Assembly: GCA_021735105.1 (NCBI GenBank)
Contig: JAIPHS010000004.1
Location: forward strand, 1 to 28,671
Length of the DNA: 28,671 nt
Reading direction: 5' to 3'
Origin: Candidatus Omnitrophota bacterium
GTDB taxonomy: Bacteria; Omnitrophota; Gorgyraeia; Duberdicusellales; 4484-171
Below, in pieces: positions 22,212 to 28,671 of the stretch (positions within the stretch are counted from its first letter, which is position 1; each line of letters opens with the position of its first letter). The notes below the pieces were generated by a model. The model worked only from the letters and a program-made list of their open reading frames with translations, searched no databases and was not told the DNA's origin. The position numbers and the translations under genes were made by a program.

Positions 22212-23494
22212 TTTTCCTCCCAGTATTTTATTAATTTATCTAATCTCTGTAAAACTTTTTCTTTTCCTAAAACTTCCATGGTTTCAAAAAGGCCCGGCCC
22301 CTTTCTTCTGCCGGTTAAAGCCACCCTAGTCGGATGGACTAAAATGCCTACCTTTAAATCTAGATCTTTGGCGGTTTTTCTGAATTTTTCTTCAATTAAA
22401 TCTTTCCTAAAGCCGTTGATTTGGCTTAATTTATCTTTTAAAGTTTCCATTTCTTGGCTAAGTTTATTTTCTAAAACTGAACTAGCCTCCGGCAAATATT
22501 CAACATCTTGGCTAAAGAAAAAATTAGCTTTATCAGGAAATTCTGACAAAGTAGTTAATCTAGTTTGAAACAACACCACTACCTCTTTAAGGCGGCCGTA
22601 TTCAATATTAGCAAAGGGATGCTTTTGGTTAACTAAAAAGCTCTGAATCTCTTTAGTAAGTTGATCTATATTTTTATTTCTAATATAGTAAGCATTCATC
22701 CAATTTAATTTATCTAAAGAAAAGGCCGCGCCCGTCTTATTAACATCTTTTAGTTTAAATAATTCTTTTGTTTCTGACAGTGATAATATTTCCCGATCCT
22801 GGCCGGGAGACCAGCCGAGAAGTAAAAAATAGTTAGCCAGGCTTTCAGGTAAATAGCCCTGTTTTTTATATTCAGAAATAGCAGTAGCTCCAAACCGTTT
22901 TGAGAGGCGCCCGCCATCCGGTGATAAAATAAGAGGCAAGTGAGCAAAATCAGGTATTTTAAAATCTAGGGCCCGGTAAATCAAAATCTGTTTCGGCGTA
23001 TTTGAAAGATGATCTTCCCCCCTGATTACACAACTTATCTCCATCAAAGCATCATCAATACAACAAGAAAAATTATAGCCCGGCGTCCCGTCTTTTTTTA
23101 TAATTACTTCTTCATCTTTGGGTAATTCATTAAAGGTAACTTTGCCTCGAATTAAATCATTTACTTCAATTTGGCTGAAATTATATTTAAAAAATATTGC
23201 TTCATCTTTTTTATAAGCACTGCCTTTTCCAATAAGCTTTTGGGCATAATCTCGATAAATATCAAAACGTTTTGATTGATAATAAATTTGATCCCAGTCA
23301 ATCTTTAACCATTTTAGGCTTTCTGAAATTTCAGTTAAATACTCCGGTTTTGACCGGTTTTGATCAGTGTCTTCTATCCTTAATATAAACTCACCCTTAT
23401 TTTTGCGGGCATAAACCCAGTTAAAAAGAGCAGTTCTGGCTCCCCCGATATGAAGAAAACCAGTGGGAGAGGGAGCAAATCTAACTCTTAACAT
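22208..23494 (-). CDS. gltX: Glutamyl-tRNA synthetase, compact form
   Basis: A 428-residue class I synthetase. The HIGH-type motif is APSPTGFLHIGGAR (7-20), and the KMSKS-type motif is LSKR (197-200) in SPDGGRLSKRFG. IEDTDQNRS and the block VIRGEDHLSNTPKQ are typical. The chain is some 40-50 residues shorter than usual. The loss maps to residues about 92-99 (around 23200-23220), where most bacterial enzymes carry a cysteine-rich insert (CFCT..EEL..YDGRCR type) before the AIFFKY strand. The rest, including the helical anticodon domain, is present. It overlaps korC by 14 bases and the small lipoprotein gene by four. Confidence 0.94.
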   Translation of the reverse strand: MLRVRFAPSPTGFLHIGGARTALFNWVYARKNKGEFILRIEDTDQNRSKPEYLTEISESLKWLKIDWDQIYYQSKRFDIYRDYAQKLIGKGSAYKKDEAIFFKYNFSQIEVNDLIRGKVTFNELPKDEEVIIKKDGTPGYNFSCCIDDALMEISCVIRGEDHLSNTPKQILIYRALDFKIPDFAHLPLILSPDGGRLSKRFGATAISEYKKQGYLPESLANYFLLLGWSPGQDREILSLSETKELFKLKDVNKTGAAFSLDKLNWMNAYYIRNKNIDQLTKEIQSFLVNQKHPFANIEYGRLKEVVVLFQTRLTTLSEFPDKANFFFSQDVEYLPEASSVLENKLSQEMETLKDKLSQINGFRKDLIEEKFRKTAKDLDLKVGILVHPTRVALTGRRKGPGLFETMEVLGKEKVLQRLDKLIKYWEEK

Positions 23495-24017
23495 AATCTT
23501 CTCCTTTTGAAAAAGCTTTTAAATTTTGTTTTAATTTTTTTTTGTTAGGGAAATTTTTTTCTAAAACAGAAAGTATTATTTGCCTCTTCATCAATTTATC
23601 AGTTAAAGAAAAAATTATACCTAGGGCAATAATATTAGCAACTTTTATACTTCCGCAACTAAGGGCTATCTTGTTTAAGGGACAGCTAACTTTTTTACCT
23701 ACTTTAGGCAGTTGAGTTTTTTGAATAAGATCTGTATTTAGGATAACTTTTGTTTTGCCGCTAAAATTATTTTTGAACTTAGCCAAAGAGGGTTGATTAA
23801 AAATTACCGCTATATCCGGAGAGCCAATAAAAGGAGAACTGATATGCCGGTCAGATATTTTTACAAAACAATGAGCTGTACCGCCCCGCATCTCCGCGCC
23901 GTAGGAAGGAAACCAACTTGTATTTTTATTTTGAGACAAAGCCACTTCAGCTAAGATTTTTCCCAGTTTCATCATACCTTGTCCGCCAAATCCGGAAATT
24001 AATATTTGTGTTTTCAT
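23481..24017 (-). CDS. korC: 2-oxoacid:ferredoxin oxidoreductase, gamma subunit
   Basis: A 178-residue subunit with the family glycine motif SGFGGQG (8-14) and the block SYGAEMRGGTAHC. It completes the four-subunit enzyme that converts a 2-oxoacid plus coenzyme A to an acyl-CoA, CO2 and reduced ferredoxin. The ATG overlaps the korB stop by four bases, and the 3' end overlaps gltX by 14. The symbol follows the 2-oxoglutarate enzyme; a branched-chain 2-oxoacid enzyme (vor) is equally possible. Confidence 0.88.
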   Translation of the reverse strand: MKTQILISGFGGQGMMKLGKILAEVALSQNKNTSWFPSYGAEMRGGTAHCFVKISDRHISSPFIGSPDIAVIFNQPSLAKFKNNFSGKTKVILNTDLIQKTQLPKVGKKVSCPLNKIALSCGSIKVANIIALGIIFSLTDKLMKRQIILSVLEKNFPNKKKLKQNLKAFSKGEDYVKS

Positions 24018-24748
24018 TTTTTAATTATTCCCAAAGGAAAAACTTTAGACATCTTTTCTTCAACCCATCTTCCTGCCTTGTAAGGAGTTTTTTGCCAAAT
24101 TGTAGGGCAAGGGCTAAGTACTTCAACTAAAGAAAAACCTTTTTTATCAATCTGTTTGCCAAAAGCTTGTTTAATATATCCATAGGTTTGTTTAACCCGG
24201 GCTGGATTACTAACTGAAGACCTGGCTACAAAAGAGACTCCTTTTAAGCCAGCAATAATATCTGAAATTTGTAACGGCCATCCTTCTTTTTTTTCAGATT
24301 CTCTGCCTTTGGGAGTAGTCGCGGTCTTTTGGCCTAATAAAGTTGTCGGTGCCATTTGGCCGCCAGTCATCCCATAGCAAGCATTATTTATAAAAACACA
24401 GGTTATATTTTCACCGCGGTTAGCAGTATGAATGGTTTCAGCCAACCCTATTGAAGCAAGATCTCCATCTCCTTGATAAGTAAAAACAAAATTATCCGGC
24501 AGGCATCTCTTGATACCGGTAGCAACTGCCAGAGCTCTGCCGTGAGCTGCTTCAGAGACATCAAAATTCCAATAATCATAAGCCAGCACCGCACAGCCAA
24601 CCGGAGCCACTCCAATAATTTTTTTACCTAAATTTAGCTCATCTACAACCTGGGCCACTAACCTATGAACGATACCATGGCCGCAACCGGGACAATAATG
24701 AGCCGGTACTTTTTTTAATGACTTTGGTAAATCGTAAATTATTTTCAT
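24014..24748 (-). CDS. korB: 2-oxoacid:ferredoxin oxidoreductase, beta (TPP) subunit
   Basis: A 244-residue thiamine-diphosphate-binding subunit. CPGCGHG (19-25) is the conserved cysteine motif. GDGD (93-96) followed after about 25 residues by NN (121-122) forms the TPP/Mg site, and YGMTGGQMAPTT is the family block. No extra ferredoxin domain is fused. It overlaps korA and korC by four bases each. Confidence 0.92.
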   Translation of the reverse strand: MKIIYDLPKSLKKVPAHYCPGCGHGIVHRLVAQVVDELNLGKKIIGVAPVGCAVLAYDYWNFDVSEAAHGRALAVATGIKRCLPDNFVFTYQGDGDLASIGLAETIHTANRGENITCVFINNACYGMTGGQMAPTTLLGQKTATTPKGRESEKKEGWPLQISDIIAGLKGVSFVARSSVSNPARVKQTYGYIKQAFGKQIDKKGFSLVEVLSPCPTIWQKTPYKAGRWVEEKMSKVFPLGIIKK

Positions 24749-25857
24749 AGGTTTTTTTTAATCCAGTTTATAATTTCAGTTTCCTGAGGAATCCCTCCTC
24801 CGGCTCTGCCCATAAAGTAAATATTTTTCGTAGCTAATGTTAATTTTACATCCTCTACCATCTGGCCTAAAGATTGTTCGACAACAAGTATTTTTTTTAC
24901 TCCTTTAGCGGCTCTCTTTAAGGCTTTAACCGGATAAGGCCATAAGCTTATCGGCCTAAATAAGCCTACCTTTATTTTCTCTTTACGTAAACTATCTACA
25001 GCTGCCTGGACAATCCTGGCTTGTGAGCCATAGGCTACAATCAAATAATCTGCATCTTTAATTTTATAGGTAGAGTGCCTCTGTTGTTGACTTTTAATCT
25101 TATTCCATTTAGTAAGTAACTTTTGATTATGAGCCTCTAAAGCTCCCTCTTTTATAAATAGAGATCTTATAATATTTTGCGGCTTCTTTTTTTTCTTACC
25201 TAAAGCCCAATCTTTTCTAGCACTATGCGCTGTGCGTCCGCCTTTGGCGAGACCTCGCTGCTTTGCAGCGGACTGAGCCTTAAGCGTAACCGGTTCCATC
25301 ATCTGGCCAACTATAGCATCTGCTAAAATTAAAACCGGAGTTCGGTAAAAATCAGCTAAATCAAAAGCACAACTAACAAGCTCTGAAGCCTCTTGGACCC
25401 CAGCTGGAGCTAATACCGGCGTATAGTAATCTCCATGTCCGCCGCCGCGGGTTGCTTGAAAATAATCACTTTGGGCCGAAGCAATATTACCTAAACCCGG
25501 CCCGCCTCTTACTACATTAATAATTACAGCAGGAAGTTCTGAGCCGGCTAAATAAGAAATTCCTTCCTGTTTAAGTGATATACCCGGTGAAGATGATGAA
25601 GTCATAGCTCTTCTGCCGACAGCAGAAGCTCCATAGACCATATTAATTGCAGCAAGTTCTGACTCAGCTTGAATAAAAACTCTTTTCTCCTCAGGCATCC
25701 TTTTTGCCATATAAGCAGTCAGTTCATTTTGAGGAGTTATCGGGTATCCGGCATAAAACTGACAGCCAGACCTAACCGCTGATTCCGCCATAGCCTCATT
25801 TCCGGTCATAAGTAAGGGCTGATTGCAATCAGCCCTTATTTGATTATTTTTCTTCAT
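24745..25857 (-). CDS. korA: 2-oxoacid:ferredoxin oxidoreductase, alpha subunit
   Basis: A 370-residue subunit with the N-terminal TPP-enzyme half (GNEAMAESAVRSGCQFYAGY, QAESELAAINMVYGAS, TSSSSPGISLKQEG) and a transketolase C-terminal-like domain near the end. The sequence GGPGLGNIASAQSDYFQAT is close to what is annotated as VorB (3-methyl-2-oxobutanoate specific) as well as KorA, so the substrate is open. I start it at ATG 25857, inside the last codons of the ferredoxin gene (14-base overlap). Two oddities lie in the coding sequence: a 26-bp perfect palindrome near the start, and a GC-rich palindromic block encoding about residues 195-208 in the linker before the DWALG segment. Confidence 0.92.
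   Translation of the reverse strand: MKKNNQIRADCNQPLLMTGNEAMAESAVRSGCQFYAGYPITPQNELTAYMAKRMPEEKRVFIQAESELAAINMVYGASAVGRRAMTSSSSPGISLKQEGISYLAGSELPAVIINVVRGGPGLGNIASAQSDYFQATRGGGHGDYYTPVLAPAGVQEASELVSCAFDLADFYRTPVLILADAIVGQMMEPVTLKAQSAAKQRGLAKGGRTAHSARKDWALGKKKKKPQNIIRSLFIKEGALEAHNQKLLTKWNKIKSQQQRHSTYKIKDADYLIVAYGSQARIVQAAVDSLRKEKIKVGLFRPISLWPYPVKALKRAAKGVKKILVVEQSLGQMVEDVKLTLATKNIYFMGRAGGGIPQETEIINWIKKNL
25222..25275. repeat. GC-rich palindromic block inside korA
   Basis: The block is much more GC-rich than the surrounding gene. Outer arms gtccgc (25236-25241) and gcggac (25268-25273) enclose smaller hairpins: cgcc-ttt-ggcg, gcgag-ac-ctcgc and cgctgc-ttt-gcagcg. It is translated in frame as part of a basic linker (SAAKQRGLAKGGR). 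Residues just outside it are conserved-looking, so it resembles an in-frame palindromic insertion. Confidence 0.6.
25813..25838. repeat. Perfect 26-bp palindrome in korA
   Basis: The half-site taagggctgattg (25813-25825) is followed directly by its exact complement (25826-25838), with no loop. It encodes residues IRADCNQPL near the korA N-terminus. No U-tract follows on either strand. It could be a protein-binding site, an mRNA hairpin affecting korA translation, or chance. Confidence 0.6.
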
Positions 25858-26062
25858 AAATTTTAACAGCAGCATCAGGGCAAATAAGAAAACAAGCCCC
25901 ACAGCCTATGCATTTGTTTTCTTTATTAACCTGAGCATATTTTCGCCCCTTTTTATTAAGATCCTTGGGAAAAACCAGATGCTTAACAGGACAATAGGCT
26001 ATACAAAGCCCACACCCTTTACATTTATTTTTTTCTATTTTTACCTGAAATTTTTTTTTCAT
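25844..26062 (-). CDS. korD: 2x[4Fe-4S] ferredoxin subunit of the oxidoreductase
   Basis: A 72-residue ferredoxin-like delta subunit. Two cluster motifs are intact: C14, C17, C20, C24 (CKGCGLCIAYCP) and C51, C54, C57, C61 (CIGCGACFLICP). It should carry electrons from the TPP subunit to soluble ferredoxin. The ATG overlaps the dxs stop by four bases, and the 3' end overlaps korA by 14. Confidence 0.92.
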   Translation of the reverse strand: MKKKFQVKIEKNKCKGCGLCIAYCPVKHLVFPKDLNKKGRKYAQVNKENKCIGCGACFLICPDAAVKIYEEK

Positions 26063-27915
26063 TTAGCTATTATAGCTTTAATTTTTTCGGCTAAACTTTT
26101 TGCATCAAGCCCATATTGACAAAATAATTCCTTTCTTTTACCGGCCGGAATAAATTGATCCGGTAAGCCTAAATTCACTATTTTAGTTTTTAGGTGGTTG
26201 CCTTTATTAAAGCAATAAGCTGTAACTTCCTGGCCCCAGCCGCCAGATAACGATCCTTCTTCAATTGTTACCAATATTTTATATTTATTAAATAATTCAA
26301 TTAATAAAGATTCATCTAAAGGCTTTATAAAACGAGCGTTAACCACACCTATAGATATCTTATCTTTTGCTAATATCTGCCTGCACTTCATTGCTTCTTT
26401 TAGCATAGACCCTAAAGCCATAATAGCTAAATCTTTACCTTCTGATAAAATTTGTGATTTACCTAATTCTATAGGTTCATCCCGGCCCAGGCTAAATGAC
26501 TCACCCTTGGGGTAACGAATAGCAGTTGGCTGATTACAGCTTAAAGCAAATTGTAAGCTATCTTGGAGCTCCTTTTTATCTTTAGGAGCCATAAAAATTA
26601 TATTGGGGATAAGCTTTATAAACCCAATATCAAAAACCCCGTGATGAGTTGGGCCATCCGGGCCTACCAGTCCGGCTCGATCTATAGCAAAAACTACCGG
26701 AACATTTTGTAAGGCCACATCATGGATAATCTGATCATAGCAACGCTGCAGAAAAGTTGAATATATTGCAACTACAGGTTTTTTACCTTCTTTAGCCAAA
26801 CCACTGGCTAATCCTACCGCATGGGCTTCGGCAATCCCTACATCAAAAAATCTATCGGGAATTTCTTGTTTAAATAGAGAAAGGCCGGTCCCTTCCGGCA
26901 TAGCAGCTGTAATAGCTACAATTCTTTTATCTACTTTAGCTAAATCAACTAGCTTGGCTGCAAAAATTTGGCTAAAAGTTATTTCTTTTGTTTTTCGATG
27001 GTTTCCGGTTTCAGGGTCAAAAACAGAGACTCCATGGAAAAGTTCAGGTTTTTCTTCAGCTATTCTGTATCCTTTACCTTTTTTAGTTATTACATGTAAA
27101 ATCTTCGGGCCTTTAAGAGAAATAAGATTGCGCAAGGTAGGTATAAATTCTTCTAAATTATGGCCGTCAATCGGGCCGAAATAACGAAAGCCTAATTCTT
27201 CAAAAAACATTCCAGGAATAATTAATCCTTTTAATCTTTCTTCAAATTTTTTTGCTTTAGGGATAAATTTTTTTGCTAAAGGAAGATGGCCTAAAAAATT
27301 CTCTACTTCGATTCTTAAACGGTTATAAATAGGATTTGAAATCATCCGAGTCAAATATTTACCTAAAGCCCCCACCGAAGGAGATATACTCATATTATTA
27401 TGATTTAGGATAACCAACAAATCACTACCCCGATGGCCGGAATAATTTAAAGCTTCAAAACTCATCCCTCCGGTTAAAGATCCATCTCCAACTACAGCCA
27501 CTGTTTTTGAACTATCTTTTTTTAACTTTTTAGCTTCAGCTATTCCTTGAGCCCATGAGATAGCAGTCGAAGCATGGCCGGATATATAACAATCATAAAT
27601 TGATTCATTAAAATTGGGAAAACCTGAAAGACCTTGATAAGACCTTAGGGTTAAAAAATCTTTTTTTCTTCCGGTGATAATCTTATGAGCATAAGTTTGG
27701 TGGCCGACATCAAAAACAATTTCATCTTCCGGCGTATTGCAACAATAGTGTAGGGCTATACAAAGCTCAACTGCGCCCAATGAAGAGGCAAGGTGGCCGC
27801 CTGTTTTAGAAACTACATCTATAATGTAATCCCGTAATTCCCGGGACAGTAGTTTCAACTCTTCTAAATTTTTAGTTCGAAGATCTTTGGGAGAATTAAT
27901 TGTTTCTAAAATCAT
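26059..27915 (-). CDS. dxs: 1-deoxy-D-xylulose-5-phosphate synthase
   Basis: A 618-residue TPP enzyme joining pyruvate and glyceraldehyde 3-phosphate, the first step of the MEP isoprenoid pathway. The signature segments are DVGHQTYAHKIITGR with H72, GDGSLTGGMSFEALN (143-157), the linker FFEELGFRYFGPIDGHN, and the second domain with PTHHGVFDIGF. Length is normal. It follows the PilZ gene by two bases and overlaps korD by four. Its position ahead of a ferredoxin-reducing enzyme is of interest because later MEP enzymes need ferredoxin-type electrons, but that link is inference. Confidence 0.96.
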   Translation of the reverse strand: MILETINSPKDLRTKNLEELKLLSRELRDYIIDVVSKTGGHLASSLGAVELCIALHYCCNTPEDEIVFDVGHQTYAHKIITGRKKDFLTLRSYQGLSGFPNFNESIYDCYISGHASTAISWAQGIAEAKKLKKDSSKTVAVVGDGSLTGGMSFEALNYSGHRGSDLLVILNHNNMSISPSVGALGKYLTRMISNPIYNRLRIEVENFLGHLPLAKKFIPKAKKFEERLKGLIIPGMFFEELGFRYFGPIDGHNLEEFIPTLRNLISLKGPKILHVITKKGKGYRIAEEKPELFHGVSVFDPETGNHRKTKEITFSQIFAAKLVDLAKVDKRIVAITAAMPEGTGLSLFKQEIPDRFFDVGIAEAHAVGLASGLAKEGKKPVVAIYSTFLQRCYDQIIHDVALQNVPVVFAIDRAGLVGPDGPTHHGVFDIGFIKLIPNIIFMAPKDKKELQDSLQFALSCNQPTAIRYPKGESFSLGRDEPIELGKSQILSEGKDLAIMALGSMLKEAMKCRQILAKDKISIGVVNARFIKPLDESLLIELFNKYKILVTIEEGSLSGGWGQEVTAYCFNKGNHLKTKIVNLGLPDQFIPAGKRKELFCQYGLDAKSLAEKIKAIIAK

Positions 27916-27917
27916 AA

Positions 27918-28259
27918 CTATACTAAAGACTTAACAAAGATACCAATAATTTGCCTATCTTCTGAGGAAATCTGATGAAATTCTAAACCGATATCAAATT
28001 TAAAATCCTTTTCTTCAATCTTTCTTTTAACAATCCAAACAACTTTTCCCCTACATTCGATAGGTTTTTTGGAAAGATAGAGTTTTAGGCCCACTATAGA
28101 ATGAAGCGGTAAGTTCTCATCAATCAAAACTCTTACTCCACCAGCCCCAATATTTTCAGTTTTACATTGAATAACATGCAAAGGGGCAGTTAAGATATAA
28201 ATTTCGCAAGGAAAACTTGCTCTTCTAAACCTTCTTCTTTCTTTTGGATCACCTTTCAT
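27918..28259 (-). CDS. Single-domain PilZ protein
   Basis: A 113-residue protein consisting of one PilZ domain. The arginine arm is ERRRFRRASF (6-15). The second arm reads ENIGAGG (36-42), where the usual serine of (D/N)xSxxG is glycine, so cyclic-di-GMP binding is likely but not assured. The rest is beta-strand rich, ending in IGLEFHQISSEDRQIIGIFV. ATGA overlap with ymdB and a two-base gap to dxs place it inside a housekeeping operon. Confidence 0.83.
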   Translation of the reverse strand: MKGDPKERRRFRRASFPCEIYILTAPLHVIQCKTENIGAGGVRVLIDENLPLHSIVGLKLYLSKKPIECRGKVVWIVKRKIEEKDFKFDIGLEFHQISSEDRQIIGIFVKSLV

Positions 28260-28671
28260 AATTTACTCCTTCCCGCTTTGCTATACTCGACTCTTTCGAT
28301 AGCTAAAGTTTTACCGCTTTTTTCTGCAATATCTAAAATTACTCCTTGGACGCGCGGATCACCTTTTGCTAAGTTAAAACGAACCGGCATATTAGTTAAA
28401 AATTTTTCAATAACTGCTGCTTTTTCCCTACCTAAAACTGAATCAAAATTTCCAGTCATACCTAAGTCAGTAACATAGGCGGTAAATCCATCTATTATTC
28501 TTTTATCTGCGGTAGGAATATGAGTGTGGGTGCCCACTACAGCAGAAACTTCTCCGGCTAAAAAGTAACCCATAGCTACTTTTTCACTAGTTGCTTCTGC
28601 ATGCATATCCACAATAATAATTTTGGCTTTTTCTTTTAATTTTGGTAAAAGTTTTTTTATTGCTTTAAAAG
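28256..28671 (-). CDS. ymdB: YmdB-family metallophosphoesterase, 5' part beyond window
   Basis: The visible 137 residues are the C-terminal half of a family of binuclear metal phosphodiesterases; the frame stays open to the window edge. The family blocks are IIIVDMHAEATSEK, VGTHTHIPTADKRI with metal-binding histidines, and TDLGMTGNFDSVLGRE. Relatives in Bacillus hydrolyse cyclic nucleotides and affect biofilm formation, but the role here is not known. It lies upstream of the PilZ-dxs-kor operon and overlaps the PilZ gene by four bases. Confidence 0.9.
   Translation of the reverse strand, partial: FKAIKKLLPKLKEKAKIIIVDMHAEATSEKVAMGYFLAGEVSAVVGTHTHIPTADKRIIDGFTAYVTDLGMTGNFDSVLGREKAAVIEKFLTNMPVRFNLAKGDPRVQGVILDIAEKSGKTLAIERVEYSKAGRSKL

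Overview
The window reads as one AT-rich (roughly one-third GC by eye) bacterial chromosome segment in which essentially every gene is on the minus strand. The standard code is used: TGA is a true stop, for example in gltX and gcvT. Gene content suggests an anaerobic or fermentative Gram-negative-type bacterium. It has a ferredoxin-linked 2-oxoacid oxidoreductase, lactate dehydrogenase, lysine 2,3-aminomutase, archaeal-type phosphoglycerate mutase, a full glycine cleavage system, the MEP isoprenoid pathway, PilZ proteins, lipoproteins and a glutaminyl-tRNA synthetase. An uncultivated PVC-type lineage such as Omnitrophota would fit, but that is inference, not something the sequence proves.

Layout, in the direction of transcription (high to low coordinates). 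(1) 28671-22029: a very tight operon ymdB (5' end off the window), PilZ protein, dxs, korD-korA-korB-korC, gltX, an unlisted 57-residue lipoprotein gene, glnS. Most junctions are 4- or 14-base overlaps. (2) 20268-12888: gcvT, gcvH, gcvPA, gcvPB, lipM, lipA, lpd. This is a complete glycine cleavage system with the enzymes that build its lipoyl cofactor. (3) 12644-12574: a solitary tRNA-Gln(CUG). (4) 12445-9058: a LysM/amidase lipoprotein, a PilZ protein, a fused substrate-binding/permease protein and an ATPase (amino-acid ABC importer). (5) 9021-8803: infA with its own promoter. (6) 8654-1620: apgM, ldh, a HAD phosphatase, a DUF502 membrane protein, a six-hairpin-type glycosidase and a GT4 glycosyltransferase. 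(7) 1284-1: kamA, with its 3' end off the window.

The genes are mostly housekeeping and central metabolism. The more unusual material is in the small non-coding structure. There is a dispersed palindromic repeat at two gene ends (1596-1625 and 18674-18703, 27 of 30 bases identical). A related nested element has 13-bp outer inverted repeats. A third repeat-like tail sits at the gcvT stop. A GC-rich palindromic block lies in frame inside korA, and near the start of the same gene there is a perfect 26-bp palindrome. A shared leader hairpin (ACACC, five bases, GGTGTGATAA) lies just upstream of two unrelated start codons. Promoters that would give almost leaderless mRNAs precede infA and the amidase gene. 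I found no CRISPR array, prophage, transposase gene or obviously novel multi-gene defence system.
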